DNA from: Caulobacteraceae bacterium UBA3198
GTDB taxonomy: Bacteria; Pseudomonadota; Alphaproteobacteria; Caulobacterales; Caulobacteraceae
Length of the DNA: 64,000 bases
Assembly: GCA_002363865.1 (NCBI GenBank)
Contig: DEWY01000004.1
Span: forward strand, 62,001-126,000
Direction of reading: 5' to 3'
Of this stretch, positions 63,075-64,000 are shown one piece after another; position 1 is the first letter of the stretch, and each line of letters opens with the position of its first letter. The position numbers were made by a program, and so were the translations under genes. The notes under the pieces are model-generated. The model saw only the letters and a program-made list of their open reading frames with translations. It was not told the DNA's origin and did not search any database.

Positions 63075-64000
63075 CTACCGCCGCTCCATCTGGTCGAGCA
63101 TCCGCTCCAGGGTGGAGAGCTCGTCGGCCTCGCCGGGCGGCTTGTCCCAGCGCAGGCGGCTGATGCGGGGGAAGCGCATGGCGACCCCCGACTTGTGCCG
63201 GGGGGAGCGCTGCAGCCCTTCGAAGGCCACCTCGAAGACCAGCCCCTTGTGCGGCTCGGCGCGGACCGAGCGGACCGGGCCGAAGCGCTCGATGGTGTTG
63301 TCGCGGACGAACTTATCGATCTGTTTCAGCTCGGCGTCGGTGAAGCCAAAATAGGCCTTTCCCACCGGCGTCAGCACCCGCTCGCCCTCAGGCGCGATCG
63401 TCCACACCCCGAAGGTGTAGTCGGAATAGAAGCTGGAGCGCTTGCCGTGGCCGCGCTGGGCGTACATCAGCACCGCATCGATCAGGAACGGATCGCGCTT
63501 CCACTTGAACCAGGGCCCCTTGGGCCGGCCCGCCTCATAGATCGAGGTCAGGTGCTTGAGCATCAGCCCCTCGGCGATCTGCGGATCGCCAGGCGGCGGA
63601 TCCGCCCGCAGGTCGGCCAGCTCGGACCAGGTCTCGAAAGGCTGCAGGGGCGACAGGTCGATGCGCGGATCGGACAGCTGCGCCACCAGGGCCTCCAGCC
63701 GCGCGCGGCGCTCTGTAAAGGTCAGGGTCCGCAGGTCCTCGCCCTCCAGGGCCAGGACGTCATAGGCGCGGATGGCGGCGGGGAAGGCCCGCAGCATCTT
63801 GGCGTCCACGGTCTTGCGGTTCAGCCGTTGTTGCAGGTCGCCAAACGGGGCGACGACGCCCTCGCGGCGCACCAGCAGTTCGCCATCCAGGGCGCCCTCG
63901 AAGTCCAGCGCCTCGACCACATCGGGAAAGACCGCCGAGATGTCGTCGCCGGTGCGGCTGTAGAGCCTGCGAATACCCTGCTCGCTGACGGCCTGGATGC
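63075..64000 (-). CDS. ATP-dependent DNA ligase, 5' end outside window
   Basis: About 308 C-terminal residues; the frame stays open past base 64000, so the N-terminal part with the adenylated lysine is missing. Ligase motifs seen: LDGELLVRR (motif III region), EGLMLKH (motif IV), WFKWKRDP (motif V) and a C-terminal OB domain with MRFPRISRLRWDKP. In alphaproteobacteria such ligases often sit with a ligase-associated exonuclease and a helicase; those genes would be to the right of the window. Confidence 0.93.
   Translation of the reverse strand, partial: IQAVSEQGIRRLYSRTGDDISAVFPDVVEALDFEGALDGELLVRREGVVAPFGDLQQRLNRKTVDAKMLRAFPAAIRAYDVLALEGEDLRTLTFTERRARLEALVAQLSDPRIDLSPLQPFETWSELADLRADPPPGDPQIAEGLMLKHLTSIYEAGRPKGPWFKWKRDPFLIDAVLMYAQRGHGKRSSFYSDYTFGVWTIAPEGERVLTPVGKAYFGFTDAELKQIDKFVRDNTIERFGPVRSVRAEPHKGLVFEVAFEGLQRSPRHKSGVAMRFPRISRLRWDKPPGEADELSTLERMLDQMERR

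Overview
The window reads as ordinary chromosome from an alphaproteobacterium, most likely Caulobacteraceae (Caulobacter/Phenylobacterium type). It is very GC-rich and densely packed, with many four-base ATGA/GTGA gene overlaps. Supporting gene sets are tsaE-amgK-murU-addB-addA-trxA, trpF-trpB-trpA-accD-folC, aroA-cmk-rpsA-ihfB, rnd-lptC-lptA-lptB, hsp20-DUF1150, an FzlA-like GST next to queG, and an HfsK-like acyltransferase. A GTTC-N7-GTTC LexA-type site also fits this lineage. No rRNA, CRISPR array, integrase or insertion sequence is visible. Two tRNA genes are present: Ala-GGC and Leu-CAG.

Layout. 1-11.4 kb: mmsA (cut by the window edge), an acyltransferase, then a translationally coupled chain tsaE-amgK-murU-addB-addA followed by trxA and a terminator. 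11.4-15.4 kb: one AT-richer 1322-residue gene on the minus strand that looks like an anti-phage or conflict effector (restriction-endonuclease-like domain, TPR-like repeats, GreAB-C-like domain, PIN nuclease). 15.7-18.1 kb: nitronate monooxygenase and small conserved genes. 18.1-20.2 kb: a LexA box, a long toxin-like protein and an overlapping candidate immunity gene. 20.2-31 kb: folC, accD, trpABF, mscL, ihfB, rpsA, cmk and aroA, all on the minus strand. 31-35.2 kb: FYDLN protein, tRNA-Ala, sulfate transporter with universal stress protein, small heat-shock protein with DUF1150. 35.3-44.5 kb: ptsN, hpf, exoD-like, asd with a structured leader, rpoN, metY, lptB-lptA-lptC, rnd and tRNA-Leu. 44.6-64 kb: NDUFA9-like protein, a divergent pair of citrate synthase homologues, cation efflux, FzlA-like GST-queG, a crotonase, tesB, rfbC, a glycosyltransferase, argE, hybrid histidine kinase, FKBP, ilvA, HfsK-like protein, dual ABC ATPase, a HAD phosphatase and an ATP-dependent DNA ligase (cut by the window edge).

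How genes work together. amgK and murU recycle cell-wall sugars into UDP-MurNAc. addA and addB form the double-strand-break nuclease. trpFBA and accD/folC join tryptophan, fatty-acid and folate synthesis. rnd is followed by the lptCAB lipopolysaccharide export genes. ptsN, hpf and rpoN lie in the same neighbourhood, as is usual for proteobacteria.

The most interesting content is (i) the REase-TPR-GreAB-C-PIN protein, (ii) the SOS-box-controlled toxin/immunity module at 18.1-20.2 kb, (iii) a family of covarying intergenic hairpins found three times, always between convergent genes, (iv) a structured leader with an aspartate-family-rich mini-ORF before asd, and (v) an apparent ATT start codon for aroA. 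All identifications come from reading the sequence and from memory of protein families; no database search was run.
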